Part shown: one piece after another, positions 32,468 to 45,659 of the stretch | Layout: the number at the start of each line of letters is the position of its first letter | How positions within the stretch are numbered: the first letter of the stretch is position 1 | NCBI GenBank assembly: GCA_027924585.1 | Contig: BSBM01000964.1 | Coordinates: 1,991,501 to 2,055,500, forward strand | Source: Larix kaempferi | Lineage: Eukaryota; Streptophyta; Pinopsida; Pinales; Pinaceae | Length of the DNA stretch: 64,000 nucleotides | Direction: 5' to 3' | Notes under the pieces: generated by a model | What the model was told of the DNA's origin: nothing | Databases searched by the model: none | The model's input: only the letters and a program-made list of their open reading frames with translations | Position numbers and translations under genes: made by a program

Positions 32468-35370
32468 TGTGACGCCCCGTTTTGACATTTCTACCTAAAC
32501 TATTATTATATGTTGCATTTGCTTGATTATGAGACTTCGTCAGTTTGATGACACTGTGGACTTGAAGTTACATTATTTTGCCGAGATATATATGTGTATG
32601 TGTGATGTTAGTGTTATGATATGTAGTCAGGTTTTGATATGTCATGTGTTAATTATGTCTCATATATGAAAATTGTTGAATGATGGGTATGTAGATACCG
32701 TTAAAGTTATATGTTGAACGAATGAATGTTAAGCCAAGTGCATGGTGAATAAATGAATTGATTATTGTTGTTATGTTATGATGCAATGTATGTGCACATG
32801 TTGAGGATTTGTGCACGATATTCTAGATTGTATTTCGAGGACTGACTTGCAAGTTAAAATAGCTAAGTGATAGCTGGATCCTACGAGGTGGGAGAGCCTC
32901 GGGGACATGGAATTTGAAAGGTAAATAATATGCAAGTGATGCATTATTTACTTTCACATGATTATTATGTTGTTTATTATGATGTATGGGTGGGGTAGGG
33001 TTTCAGGAAACTCAACCGCCCAGATTGGTTATACGTTGACAAACTGAGTACAAGTGCAACGCAGTTATTATGTCGGGTAGGCATAGTCCATTGTTCCATT
33101 AGGGGGGTGGAGGATTTACCCACAGTTTATCCCTGAAACCCAGAGTCATGGGAGGGTTGTGCTACAGCGTGCTCCCCAAGGTGTGTGATGATGACTGGTG
33201 GTTGCCTGCTGGGGAGGCTTGGTCGATGTAGTTGACACTTCCGCTTACGGGTTCTATCTGGAGCCGGTCATGGCTTGACACTTCAGGGTAGTTCAACAGA
33301 GGAAAGGATAGGATGTGGAAGTTAGTTGTGATTAGGTAGATAAGTGTAGCTTCAAGTGGAGAAGAAAACGTGATCTAACTGTGTTTGTTGGAAAACTTTT
33401 GATTGATTAAGTGTCGTAACTCAGTAATGTATGAATTGACGCAACTTAATAAGATTGCAGTTAGGTAAAGGATTGTACCTTGCAAACTATGTTTAAACAT
33501 GTGTCAGTAAACAGTAAGTTTCGCGATTATGATTGATGTGTGTGATTTATTACTGTTAGTGTACTTACACAAGGTATGTAAGCAGTAGCTACGCTTACAT
33601 AACTCGCCTACATATTTATAAATTGAGTGAAGTAAAACTGAACTATAATGTTAGGCATTAATTACATTATTACTACTTATCTAACTAGGAGATTAAGTTA
33701 ATACGTCGAGTTAGTAAATTTTGGTTTAATAACTGAATATGATAATAGAGTAAATTAGGTGGTAATGAAAGGCGATTTAGTAATAATGTTAATTATTGTC
33801 GATTAATGTTAATAATATTGATTAATGTTAGTCATTGTTAATTAATGTTAAATATTGTCGATTAATGTTAATAACATTTATTAATGTTAGTCATTGTTGA
33901 TTAATGATTAATAATGTTGATTAATGTTAAATATTGTTGATTAATGTTAATAATATCGATTAATGTTAGTCATTGTTGATAAATGTTAATAATATTTATT
34001 AATGTTAATTATTGTAGATTAATGTTAGTAATGTTGATTAATGTTAATTATTATCAATTAATGATTAATAGTGTTGATTAATCAATGAACTATGGTTAAC
34101 CTAAGTAGTAACTAATGAAATTGATTATTAATGCTTGATTGATTGTTAATAAATTAAATAGTCAAGACTAAGGGTTAAAATGTTAATTTGATAAGTTAAT
34201 ATTAATTACAAGGTTAGTAAATTAATTAAATGTATGGATAAGAATTAATTTATAAACCATTAGTTTTATTATGATCATGCTTAAGTTAATTAGAACATAT
34301 GGTAATTTATAAATAGATATACTATGAAATTGATGAACAAATGTTGGGTATACATTTTGGAATTGTTTAAAAAAATGATAAATTAATTATGAATTAATTA
34401 TAAAACAATTAAGAAACATTTAATTATGAGGTCACCGAGGTTGACTAATAATTAATAAGGTGAAATGTGTAAGTGTAAAACACTTACATTTGGTGAGAAA
34501 ACTGACCCAAAACTTAAATTATCATAAATAACTTTTATTATTGATTAAATAAATATTATATTTTGAAATAAGGAAAGAATATTAAAATAATGGAATTTAA
34601 TGTTTGAGTCAAGGGTTGAGGGCTCGAGCACTGACTTGGGGGCTAAAATATTTATGTTAGAGATAGGATATTAATGGCATAGGGAAAGAGTCGGCCAAGA
34701 AAATGGGAATAAGGTCGAGAAGAGGGGAGGAAGAAGGGATCTTCTTCACCTTGGGATATTTTACATAGCAAAGGGAGCAGAGATAGAAAGGAGAGCAAAA
34801 AAGAAGGGGGTTCTTGTTGGAGAGTTTGCAGAAGGAAAATACTGGTTGGCTTGTACTTGGTTTGGGCTCGGGGGTCCAAAGGGGTACCTTTGAAGCTTGT
34901 TGGTCGGCGATACCTCGCCAGTTGGTAGGGTGGCATACTAGATTGTCTGGTCGATTGAGTTTCAAGGGTTTGGGAAGGCTTTGTTGCAGGGCTACATCGG
35001 GGCATACAACAGAGCTAAAAGGGAGAAACGAAGGGATCTACTAGCTATTTTGAGGTATTTTCCTACAGGTATAAAATCCATTTCTACCCTGTAAATTTTA
35101 CTATTTCAGGTTATGATGTTAATGAAATTATTGTAAATAGGCACATGTACATATATGTTGTTGAACCTGCAAAATAGTGAATGTTAGAAACAAATAATTA
35201 GTAAATATATATTGATTTCAAACTGTAAATGTGAATGACTTATATTTTACAGGCATGAAAATTTAAACAAAAACTAGATGACAAAACAAAAATTTGAGAC
35301 AATAGGTAAACAAAGAGAAAAGTTAGAATTTTATTACGAACATGAGGTAAATTAGGACATGGGTCCTACA
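32468..35370 (+). mobile_element. Solo LTR (2.9 kb) of a Ty3 Tekay/Del-like family
   Basis: It starts TGTGACGCCCCG, the usual start of plant Tekay/Del LTRs, and ends GGGTCCTACA. It is a diverged relative of the 2627-bp LTRs at 41912 and 50700: same ends and shared interior blocks, such as GGGAGGGTTGTGCTACAGCG versus GGGAGGGCCGTGCTGAGACA, with GTGTGATGA and TGCCTGCT following in both. No primer site or interior follows at 35371, so the element was reduced to one LTR, presumably by recombination between its two LTRs. Confidence 0.8.
33770..34090 (+). repeat. Degenerate minisatellite inside the solo LTR
   Basis: About 20 imperfect repeats built on TTGATTAATGTTAATAAT fill the segment. The related complete LTRs have a shorter AT-rich repeat tract at the comparable place (about 43540-43640). 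Confidence 0.8.
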
Positions 35371-35375
35371 ATTGT
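35371..35375 (+). repeat. Target duplication of solo LTR, right
   Basis: ATTGT, one change from GTTGT at 32463-32467. Confidence 0.6.
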
Positions 35376-35811
35376 AAACCATCTACTCATGAGTTGTTCA
35401 CAACACCTTCTACCTTGATTAATCTAGGATTTACCCTATATCTCCTCTTTAAAATGGGGGGCTCCCCAACATGTTTCCCTATTTCCTAAATAACAACAAA
35501 AAAAACAATTTGATAACCAGTGGATATCCACATGTGTAGACTTTTTTTCCATTAAAAAAACAAAAAACAAATCTAAACACTTTCCTATGAAAGTTCAATA
35601 CAATCTTATGGAGTGAAAAAAAATTATAGCTTATAATGAACAATTATTCACTAAAATATATGTTAATATGTAACTATAAAACTTACCATTAGTCATCTCA
35701 AACCAACTTATATGTATTTCTGTATCAATATATAACAATATTATTATTCTTCTATTTTAGGTATGACAAGAGTATTTTTTCCACCCTTTTCCTCACCTTT
35801 TTTGATCTCCT

Positions 35812-35877
35812 TGTTCACCATGCCCTTGGAATATAGATTTCTCCTGTTCACCATGCCCTTGGAATATAGATTTCTCC
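35812..35877 (+). repeat. 33-bp perfect tandem duplication
   Basis: TGTTCACCATGCCCTTGGAA plus 13 more bases, present twice without a mismatch (35812-35844, 35845-35877). Copy B has only one unit at the matching place near 54990, so the duplication is younger than the A/B split. Confidence 0.9.
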
Positions 35878-35935
35878 AAATTCTAGGAAAAAATACCTCC
35901 ATCACATATTGAGAATGCCATAATTGTTCAAACAC

Positions 35936-36337
35936 AAACTTTGTGTTACCAACTTACACTTTCTATTTTTTTGTGTGTTTTACAATATAGTGGTGGAAAA
36001 ACCTTTCCTTAAAAACAATACACATGGTATAAAGAAACGCCCTTCTCCTATCAAAAATGCCTTGCTGCACTTGTTTCTCATTAGCGTACCTTTTAAGTCA
36101 CAAAATCAAATACACCGAGAAAATATAGAAAAAAAAAGGTTGATATATATTTTGTAGCTTGATCGTATATTATTTTGCTTTACATTTAAATACATCCAAC
36201 TAATGGACTACACCTACGATGTTGGTTGAATATTCCATTTTCCTTCCCCGCCTTTACTAAAATCCACCTTTGCGTAGATGTCTGCTCTTACTATATTGTC
36301 TTCTGATGAGTTGTAAATCATCTATTCATGGCCTTTT
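35936..36337 (+). repeat. Old tandem duplication, copy B, left part
   Basis: Matches about 32126-32467 and the first bases after the solo LTR. It is continued at 54544-55046 beyond the nested insertions. Confidence 0.6.
36322..36337 (+). repeat. Target-site duplication of LINE3, left copy
   Basis: CTATTCATGGCCTTTT, 16 bp, identical to 54528-54543. Confidence 0.9.
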
Positions 36338-37348
36338 CTTTCTTTTTAACAGAAACGTATATTGTATAAAAAAAAGGCCGTGGTTTTGAACCAAATCGAC
36401 AAAGTACAATAGGTGGCCCAATTGGCTTTGAACATTTTCAGCTTTGCTTAGCAGAGAGCCTATGTAGACCAATGCTGAATGAAATTGTTATAGGGAGTCA
36501 AATTGCCTTTCATCTCTTACTGAAAGAGCTTATTTTAATTAAAACAATTGAATATTGCATTCAAAGTGCTTCTGATGATGCTAAAAAGAAGGTAGCTGTC
36601 AGGGAATGAGTGAGTTTAAAAAACACAAGAATCATTTTTCATTTTCTGATGTTGAATATAATATAATCCTTCTGCGTTGATGGATTTGATGGAGTCGTTC
36701 TGCACTTGAAGAAAGACCAAAACTTGTTTTGAAGAAAGACCAAACCTTGAATTGAAGATGCACTGAGGATGCTGATAGTAATACTGAGATGAAAGTAACA
36801 GTCTAAGATAGTGATGAGTTCAGAATACACGATGTTCAACAATCTGCTTCAGACGTTGAGGAGGAATCAGACTACTGCAAAGTTGGGATTGCTGGAGACT
36901 ATTAATCAGCTGGTCCTGTTGAAGTGAGGAAAAAAACACTAACATCAATAATCTACCTTCTAGAGTTCCGATCTGGAGCTTCATCTATACGAGATTCTGA
37001 AATATTTTAAGCTTCAATTAAAGTCGAAAAGTTCATTGAGTTGGGCATATTTGCTGAAGAATGCTGCCCCTGTATCGTTCGTTGAGTGTATATGTATTCT
37101 TCTATACCTTCGATGGTTGCTTTCTGCTTGAATTCGCTCTGAAATGTTCTATTAGGCTGTAGACTGAGATGTAACCGACAAAGAAACTCAGAATCTCCTT
37201 TCAGTGAGCATTCGAATCTCTACAGGTCGAATATAACTCTGAATTTTTGATAATTTCCTTACATACAGTCAGATTGTTATGCTGATTCTAAGCAATCAAT
37301 CGATTCCAACTATTAGGTGGTAGATTGCTTATAAATTTAGTGCCTATA
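36338..37348 (-). other. LINE3 3' UTR
   Basis: About 1 kb between the RNase H stop and the target duplication, with no open frame of interest. Near 36700-36750 a short segment containing GAAGAAAGACCAAA is present twice. The 3' end on the minus strand is ATATACGTTTCTGTTAAAAAG plus A-rich bases, unlike the LINE1 family. Confidence 0.65.
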
Positions 37349-40300
37349 TCATGGAATATGTTGAGCATCAATTTCCATATTGGAGAGCTTGAGAATGCCT
37401 TGATGTTGACTAGTAGCAGCGTTGGCTTCAAAATCAGCCTCATTGTTTAAGGTTCTTAATATATGATAAGCCTTGAACAGTGTGAAGGCACTCGAAATTT
37501 GCCAAATTCGCTGAATGATGCGACTTAGAGGAAGATTATTGCTATTAGTGTTAGTATTGAGGGCGCGGATAATGATCAAAGAGTCTCCAAACACTTGAAT
37601 CTTTTCAATTTTCTGCTCTTTAGCAATCTGGCATCCTTTCATCAAGGCTAATGCTTCTGTAATATTATTTGAGCATATGCCTAGTCCCCACATGTACTTC
37701 AGTATTATATTTCCATCTCTATTCCACAAGACTCCTCCTGCTCCTGCTGCGCAAGGATTGTTCTTGGAGGCACCATCGAAATGAAGGCTGTCCTTAACCT
37801 GATTTGTTCTCCACTCTTGGAAGTCTTTATTAGTGAGTCTAATTTGCCAGGCTGGAGTGTGTCTCTGTTGGGGCTCATTACTGGGATGCGGTCGAATTGC
37901 TCCTATCCAGCTCAATTCAATCTTGCTAAGGGTTGCATCGGACCTGTACTTAGAGTTATTGAGGCATTCAAGCAATAAGCCTTTGGCTTGGCTTGCAGTA
38001 TGTATGGAATTCCAGAGCTTTTCTTGGAAGATTGCCTGGTTTCTTGCGATCCATATTTTCCAACACACATATTTTGGGATGGAAATCCAGAGATGATACC
38101 AGAGATTATCCTTGGAGAGGGGCGCAGGATAGATATATTTCCAATCATTAAATAGTTGAGTGGTGGAAGTAAAAATGGGCATGGTGATGTTGAGATCCCG
38201 AAGCAGATGATTCCAGACATGCTTGGAATAAAGGCATTCCATAAATAGATGATTGATAGTTTCAAGATTGCTCTGGCAGAGGGGGCACCAAAAAGGCCCG
38301 TGGAATCCTCTCTTGCTTAAATTATTACAAGTGAGAATTTTACAATGAATTAAAGTTGAGGTAAAGAAATTGATTTTCGGGAGTCCAAATGGATCCCAAA
38401 CCATTTTCCAAATATCTTTTCTTACATCTTCTTTCGATTATAGAGCTTTGTACCCAATGACAGACATATACGAGCCAGTAGGCCCCCAACCCCGTTCATC
38501 CCGGGCCATTAAATGCAAGGGGGCGCAACCTTTCAGATTCTCAATTAGAATGACTTTGGCTGCCTCAAGATGAGCAGGAACATCTATCTTTTTCCAGCTA
38601 TACCAGTTGTCGTGATTGTCCCAGGAACTAAAGTCTTTTAGAGTTGTGATCCCATGATGGGCGAGCCAGTCTGCAATATTATTTAGCTCACGACAATTCT
38701 GCAATGCATCTTTTTCCATAATTTTGTCGTTAAAGATATCAATTTTCTTGCCGTTACCTAGTACCCAATAAAATTCTTTTGAAAAACATTCCCAGGCCTC
38801 TTTGCATAGAGTCCAAGTGCTTGAGCCTTTGGAAGTAGGCTTTTGATCTAGACATCTTAGGTTGGCTCCATATAAAAATTTCTTCATGAACACTTGACTG
38901 ATTCGATGCCGCTTCTTGTGAAGAATCTGCCATAATAGCTTACCACCTAGTGCCAAATTGGCATGGCGAGGGTCGTGAATTTGTAGGCCTCCCGCAATTT
39001 TTGGCTTCTTAATTATCTCCCAATTCACTAAGTGGATTTTATTTTCATTGTTTTTCCTACCAGACCAAAGGAAATCTCTCATTATTTTACTTATCTGATT
39101 TGTTGTTCCTTTTGGATCTAGGAGAGTAGAGAACTGGTAGATAGGAGAGGCGGAGATTACCGAATTCACAAGGATCAGCTTTCCAGCCTTACTGAGCCAA
39201 TGTCCTCCCCATCTTTTAATTCTTCTTTTAATTTTGTTGATCGTATCATCTCAAGTTCCATCATTTGAGTTTCCATAAGTGATAGGAAGACCCAGATAAG
39301 TGAATTTGTCCCAGTGATTATGTACCTTGATGCCCAGAATTCTGCTGATTTTTGCAGCTACATTGTTGTTTATATTCCAGCTATAGACTGCACTTTTCTG
39401 TAAGTTAATCTTGCCTCCTGAGGCATTGCAATACATGTCCATATTATGCTTGAATTTACGAGCTATGATGGGTGAATCTCCTCCCAAGAATAAGGAATCA
39501 TCAGCAAACAAAGTGTGGTTGAGAGGATAGGAGTCCTGGGTCAAATGGAGGTCGGGGAGGGTGCCGATGAGAAGTTCATGGTTTAATTTCCAGCTAATAG
39601 AGTCTGCCAAGATAATGTACAAGAAAGGGGAGAGAGGGCAGCCTTGCCTAATGCCACGGGTTGCTTGGAAGAAATCGGAAGGACAACCATTATTTAAGGG
39701 AGCGATTCAGGGTTTGCTAATGCAAGCTGCAATCCAACTGATGAAGGTTTCATTGAAGCCAAAATGAGACATAATTTTGAAAAGGAAGGAGTGCTTAACC
39801 CGATCAAATGCATTGGCCATGTCAAGCTTGATTAACATACCTTTTTCCTTTCTAGATTTGTTGGAGTGAATAGCTTCTTGTACGAGAATGACATTGTCCA
39901 AAATTTGTCTCCCTTCCAGAAAACCGCCTTGGTTATCTGAAATTATGTTGTTGAGTAAGGGCTTCATCCGTGTCACCGACATCTTAGATATGATCTTGTA
40001 GGAGGAGTTGCATAAGGAAATAGGTCTAAATCTGCTGAAGGAGCTAGGATTTGTATCTTTTGGTATGAGGGCCAGAAAGGTGTTATTTGTGCCTCCACCG
40101 ATCTTAGCCTTTGAATGAAAATTCTTTACCATTCTCATATAATCTTTTTTTTATGTAATCCCAGCATGCTTTATAAAAATGAATGGAGAAGTCGTCGGGG
40201 CCCTAGGCTTTATCATAATCGAATGAGTTGATTGTATTGACCACTTCCTGCTCGGTGAAAGGTTCCAGGATCCTCTAATTCTCCTCAGGTGTGATGATGT

Positions 40301-41580
40301 TCGTGATATGCTCCAGCAAAACATGCTCCTCATCTCCTTCAACCTTGTCATCATCAGCGAATAGCGTGGAGTAATGTGCACGAGCAACGTTTTTTATATT
40401 TTCATTTCCTATGCAAATCGAGCCATCCTCTAATTTGATCTCACCGATATGATTGACTGACTGTCTTATCTTGAATTGATTGTGAAAATATCTAGTATTT
40501 TTGTCCCCATATTTTAGCCAAGTGCTCCTCAATTTCAGACGTCAGTATTCCTCCTCCTTTCGAAAGGCATGATACACTCTTAATTGTTGAGTAGTTTCTT
40601 CATGCAGCGATTTAGCTTCAACGATCTGCTTGTCCATGGAAAATTGAATGTCTTCTAAAATGCCCACAGCATTTTTTCTGGGTTCTGCAGGGGTAGGGAA
40701 GTTGGATTTTGCCCAATCTTTAAAGCAATCTTGGTATTTTTTAATTTATTCCCATATGTGACAGGGTGAGCCCGTGATGGGGATTCTCCACGCCTTTTCC
40801 AGAATGGGCCAGAAGCTTGTATGATCCAGCCACTGGGGACTGAACCTGAATGGAATAGGACCTAGATCCTCAATATCCTTAAATTGTAGTTGGATTGGTT
40901 TATGGTCAGAGTCCAGATTGGCTAGAATGCTGGAGGAGAAATCTGTCGGACAGGAGGCTACTGTGGACGAGAAATTTGTCCAACTTGGCCATGATATTCC
41001 CCTTAACAAGACGCTTGTTGGACCATGTACACTTCCCTTTCTTAGGCTTGATATCAATGAGATCCCAATTATGAATAATAGCTTCAACCTGCAGTTTGAA
41101 GAAGTCATTTCCACTTAGGCCGCCTCTCTTTTCAGCTTTGGGGAGGGTGATGTTCATATTGCCCACTAAGATTATGTTCTGTGGGTTATATGCTTACAAA
41201 AAGTCTTCTAGTAGACTCCAACACTCTTTTTTTTTCGAGTAAAGATTTGGCACATAAATGTTGAACAAGGCGATTTGCTTATTGCTCTGCAGATGGGTTA
41301 GATCCCTATAAATCCAGTGTTGCGCAGCGAATTGATTGTGGAGCTAGAATTTTTCAGATGACCATAAGGTTTCCAAACCTCCAGAAGCTCCTCTGGTGCT
41401 TACTGCATATCCTGTATTATGCTTCCATTGTTCTTTTCCGATGGCTAATACTGTCTTGTCATCGAGTTTGGTCTCCTAGAGTAGTAGAAGATCATGCATG
41501 TTGATTCTTTGTAGATATTTGACTGCTTCTGTCTTGCAGGGATTACCCAGCCCTCTGTAGTTCCAAGAGACCAGCTTCAT
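37349..41580 (-). pseudogene. LINE3 ORF2: endonuclease / reverse transcriptase / RNase H, few lesions
   Basis: The ATG at 41580-41578 overlaps the ORF1 stop (ATGA). The endonuclease has VSWNYRGLGNP, then TAG in place of the usual Gln before ETK (41476), VGNMN where GDFN is usual, and an intact SDHKPIQLQ. The reverse transcriptase (about 40240-39250) shows RFRPISLCNSSYKIISK, QGGFLEGRQILDNVILVQE, GIRQGCPLSPFLY and the catalytic LFADDSLF. Zinc-binding residues CPLCQSNLETINHLFMEC lie near 38270. RNase H (about 37790-37400) keeps LHFDGASKNN, TEALALMKG, GDSLIII and NNEADFEAN. Stops near 39707 (TGA) and 39251 (TGA) fit CGA to TGA, and the one near 38438 (TAA) fits CAA to TAA. The last 351 residues are one open frame. 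Confidence 0.9.
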
Positions 41581-41911
41581 CGTTTAGGGGTGTAGATGGA
41601 GGAGGGAGTTCCTCCTGGTAGGTCTCCATATTTATTTCCTGTTGTCCTGGTTCTAGTATTTTTGCTGAAGACCATATCTATCGTTGCTTGGGAACCTTGA
41701 ACTTTCTCTCGCTCTGCTTCTTCTTCCCTCAGCTCTTTGGTGGATTTTCTACCCAGTTTTTTGGTAGATTTGTCGAAGAGTTCTTCTGGAGAGGAGGGGG
41801 AGCTTGGGGTTCTTGCTTTTGTGATATCAGCATAGGAGGGAGTCTCTTTAATTAGGGTAGAACTTGTGGGGCTAGGGGTACTCTGGGCCGGGGAGATCGA
41901 TGGATTATCGG
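41577..41911 (-). pseudogene. LINE3 ORF1, C-terminal part
   Basis: An open frame from the LTR junction to the TGA at 41579-41577, rich in Ser, Pro and Thr, then charged (KSTKELREEEAEREKV). It continues the ORF1 that is cut at 53327. No known domain lies in this tail. Confidence 0.75.
41907..41911 (+). repeat. 5-bp target duplication of the LTR element, left
   Basis: ATCGG, identical to 53327-53331. Confidence 0.9.
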
Positions 41912-44538
41912 TGTAATGCCCCATATTTTGACTAGGCATGTTGGCGAGTTAGACCCCTTTCACTTTAATTGCTTGTAATCTATTTGACTCAGCTAGACAG
42001 AGTGAACTATATTTTCGGCATGATAGACATGATGATATGTTGCTACTGTGTTAATGATGTTACTATATTCATGCAGTTATTAAGTTATGATTAACATGAG
42101 ATTCTTTTATTTCATAATGACAGTGTATGTTTGATAATCGTCCTGGAGGAAATGTGATATATATGATGTGGTAATTATGCTGTGATCAATTTAATGATTT
42201 TATGTGATGAGATAAATGATGCTGACAATATGGAACAGACAATGATAGAATGTAAAATATATGGTGTTGATCGTGGATGCCATCCTATGATGAAATTGAT
42301 AGAACTGTTATATTCCATGCATATCTGTGATACGATAAAATTGTGACGTGAAATGAATGATGTTGATGATATGGATCAATGGGTGATCGAATGGAAATGC
42401 TTGTTAAAAAAAAAGGTGTATCTTGCGGAATACTAACCTACAGGACACGAGGGCTATGGGATAGCCGGGTACTTGATCTGAGATACGGAAAAGAATCTAT
42501 CCATGCAGTAAACCTTAGCAACCCAAAATTGATGAAACGATGACATGGACCGATAATCTCGAGAGCAGCAGAGTATGATTTGATAAGGGCATAGGCCCAG
42601 TATGTTGAGAGGGATGGATGTGTTGCCCACCCTATGTTCCTATGATACCCGAGATCGTGGGAGGGCCGTGCTGAGACACGCTCCCCATGTATGTGTGATG
42701 ACGATGGTCGGATGCCTGCTAGGAGAGGATAGGTCCGCTTTCTGTTCAGCCGACGCTATCGCTCTCAAGTTCTATGTGGTCAGGTCGTTGAGTCCGACAT
42801 CCACTTTTATACTAGCAGAGGAAGGACAGGGAGGTTGTGGCAGTAGGTTAACGATGGGAGGATATGATAGTTAGTACTGTTGAGGGTTGGGTATTCATTG
42901 ACCTGGAGTTAGTGGTAGTAGGTAGCCTTCCTTGTACCTGATTGATTGAACAAACGTAATCATAAAAGCAATGAAATGGAATCTTAAAGGTTAATTGATA
43001 AAATAAACGATGATGTTTTAGTAATATTACGATGAATGCGTACTTGTTCGGTTTGCATAAAGTATTATGAATATTAGTTAGCTGATATGCATAGGATATA
43101 TATATGACATATGTTTATAGTACATGTCTGTCTTGTGCATACGCTGGCCACGCATGCACATTATGCACATGCGCAATAGTATTGGTTTACAACATACTTA
43201 TCAAGATTAAACAATGTTATAAGTATCATAGGTAACTCAATTAAGTATTTACTGAATGACTTAATTAGTAAAAGATTGTCAAGTTCCAATGTGTAAAAGA
43301 AGTTAATTAGTCTTTGTGTGTGAACATGGTAATGAACGATTAAAATAAGTGTCATTAATTGCAAGTATCCTCAAGTGAAGGTGTCCTCGATATGAAGTAT
43401 GATAGTTAAATATTAATACTAGAAGAGTACACTATGTAATTGTTGATTATGGTTAAGTAAACCATTAATTATATTTCATTACTTATACCTAGGGGTATTA
43501 GGTTGACACTTATCAATTAAACAAATAGACATTTTAATTATTATTCACAATTAATTTAATCACTATTATTAGTAATCCTTATTGTTATTAATATTATTAT
43601 TAAATTAATAATAATAGTGTTAATAATCCTTTTAATAAAGCATAGTGGATTGAATAATAATAAATTTATTAAATAGATTATTCATTTAATTATTTAGTGG
43701 AATCATCCCAAGTAAATAAAATGGAGTTGTTAAATGAATTATTAAATAATCCTAATGCTCAAAAGAAAATTGGATAATTTAAAATACATATATAATCCAC
43801 CTTTTTACCTTAAAAAGGGGATGCATTAATGATTAGTACTTCCAAGACCACGACAGCTAGGGCGGTGGAGTGATAAGGAAGTTTGACTTTGGAAGGAGGT
43901 GGATTCCTATAAAGGGGAGAATTAACAAAGTAGTAAGGGGGATTTTGTGGGAGAACTGTGAGGTTTTATTTTGTGAAAAGGAGGAATGCCGAGGAGGGGG
44001 TTAACTCGAAGCTTTGAGGAGGTGGGAAACTCAAATGAAAGATTGAGGAGGGGGTTAACTCAGCAATTGATTACCATGGAAAGGTTCGATGGAAAGATGC
44101 TGTCGGGATTATCGGTCTGTGGGCTCGGGGGCTAGGAAATCCATTGATTTCCTAGGGTCAGCACGATAATAGCTGATCGGCAGGGTGGCCACATCATTTT
44201 GGGTTGTTAAGGTAATCTTACAGAATCTATTCCAGAAACTTCTTATCTTACTGCAATCGACGGTTTCAGGTATTTTTCTGAACCAGCCTAATTAGAATGT
44301 ATTTTCTTTTATTTCCAAGCTATGCATGTCAAACGAACAGAATTAAATGGAAAGTTTTAGGGTTTTGTTTATTTAACTGCAGAGACATGTAAACATATAG
44401 AATACAGACAGTTAAACATTTACAGAAACAAAAATATAGACGGTTGAATCTCTTGTTTCCTTCTAATAATAATTAAGGGAAAAACTAGTTATAACTTGAT
44501 AACCTAGAATTGACCCAGTACCTAGTGAGGGCACTACA
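41912..44538 (+). repeat. 5' LTR (2627 bp)
   Basis: Starts TGTAATGCCCC and ends GGCACTACA. Near-identical to 50700-53326. It contains a TATA box at 43908-43913 and an AT-rich repeat tract at about 43540-43640. Confidence 0.95.
43908..43913 (+). promoter_or_regulatory. TATA box of the 5' LTR
   Basis: TATAAA in CCTATAAAGGGG, identical in the 3' LTR at 52696-52701. It lies about 630 bp from the LTR end, a plausible U3/R position. Confidence 0.55.
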
Positions 44539-44540
44539 GA

Positions 44541-44552
44541 TGGTATCAGAGC
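44541..44552 (+). promoter_or_regulatory. Primer binding site (initiator-Met tRNA)
   Basis: TGGTATCAGAGC, the exact plant consensus, two bases after the 5' LTR end. Confidence 0.95.
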
Positions 44553-44667
44553 ACGGTTCGAACTCTTGAACCTAATGGCCTACCAGAATTAGAAACTAAG
44601 CATTCCTAAGCAAAATATCTGTAAATCTAGGTAGAACTCTAGATTTTCCAAACCGTCTCCCCTAAAA
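44553..44667 (+). other. Leader of the LTR element
   Basis: Short interior sequence between the primer site and the T-run, without an open frame of interest. Confidence 0.5.
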
Positions 44668-44692
44668 TTTTTTTTTTTTTTTTTTTTTTTTT
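44668..44692 (-). repeat. T25 tract (possible poly(A) tail of a minus-strand insert)
   Basis: 25 consecutive T. On the minus strand it is an A25 run downstream of the coding-looking segment at 45819-46091, as a retroposed mRNA tail would be. No matching target duplication was found and no AATAAA is obvious just before it. Confidence 0.5.
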
Positions 44693-45659
44693 GCAACATA
44701 ATTACCTGCACAATATAACAAAAGACAGGGTAAGTAACTGGCAAAAACAAAAGTTTTAAAATTGTGCAAGGATACAAAAAAAATTCCCCTTGACTTAACC
44801 CTTGTGAATTCCACCCGACCATTTCAAAGCTAAATCAAAATATTCTATTTTAGAATATGAACGTCTAAATTAATATTTTATTGAGTTTCCTTGAGCATTA
44901 ATAAAGGAGCACATTATATGCTGTGCAATATAGGAACACGCATGTAGTCGTTCCAAGAAGGTTTTCCCTTCTTTCAAATAATAAATTGAAATAGCTCAGA
45001 AAATAAGCAAATGCACATATAAACAGCTACTACATTCAAAATCCCTAGACGTTCCTCTAATAATCATCAAAGCCGGGGCTTGGAAGCTCCCATAGTGGTC
45101 TGTTAAGCAACCAAATCTACATCGAAATCCAACCTGAAGATCTGGCAAGCGATTCAATATGTTAAAATTTACAAATGGCTAAACGAGGAACGATGTACTT
45201 TTTTTTTCCTTCCTGAAACTACCCACAATCTCATAAACATAACGCTAAATCTTAGTGGATATTTGTGCATACAGAAGTCGCTACTGCCCAGGCAATCCCC
45301 ATCGAAAATTATGCACAATATATATATATCTGTCCCCCTCTACACACATCTAGATTTAAACAATCCCTGACGAAATTCCTCAATAAAACAAGAAAGAAAT
45401 AATAAATCTGCGTTTTAACTGTTTAGCGGCTTAAATAACTTCTTACCCGCGACAGAGAATCCGTGTGCTGCACTTAGGACGGCCCCATTTCAGCCACCGG
45501 GAATCTCAATAAGGAAGAAACAATAATAAATCGCAATAAAACTCTGGATCGGCTACTCATTGAGCCCAATCTCCAACCTGGAAAACTCGAACGGGAAGTC
45601 CATGGGGCATACTAAGTCAGAAGAGAAAAGGCACAGGTCCCAACCCTAGCTTTCAGCAT

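Larger units (their letters stand above)
32126..35935 (+). repeat. Old tandem duplication, copy A (split by a solo LTR)
   Basis: Without the LTR (32468-35375) this is about 900 bp. It matches copy B (35936-36337 joined to 54544-55046) throughout, for example TGTCTACTCTTACTA / TGTCTGCTCTTACTA, CTTATGGAGTGAAAAA, and TTTTAGGTATGACAAGAGTAT / GGTATGCCAAGAGTAT. Identity is roughly 65-75% by eye. No protein family is recognisable. Confidence 0.65.

Noticed and set aside
34652-35005. 117-residue minus-strand frame in the solo LTR
   Set aside because: Low-complexity Ser/Leu/Pro composition and an overlapping second frame; it is LTR sequence.
42602-42874. 90-residue open frame, identical in both LTRs (also 51390-51662)
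   Set aside because: It lies inside the LTR upstream of the TATA box, matches no family known to me, and is identical only because the LTRs are young copies.
43161-43364. 67-residue minus-strand open frame in both LTRs
   Set aside because: AT-rich chance frame with no protein features.
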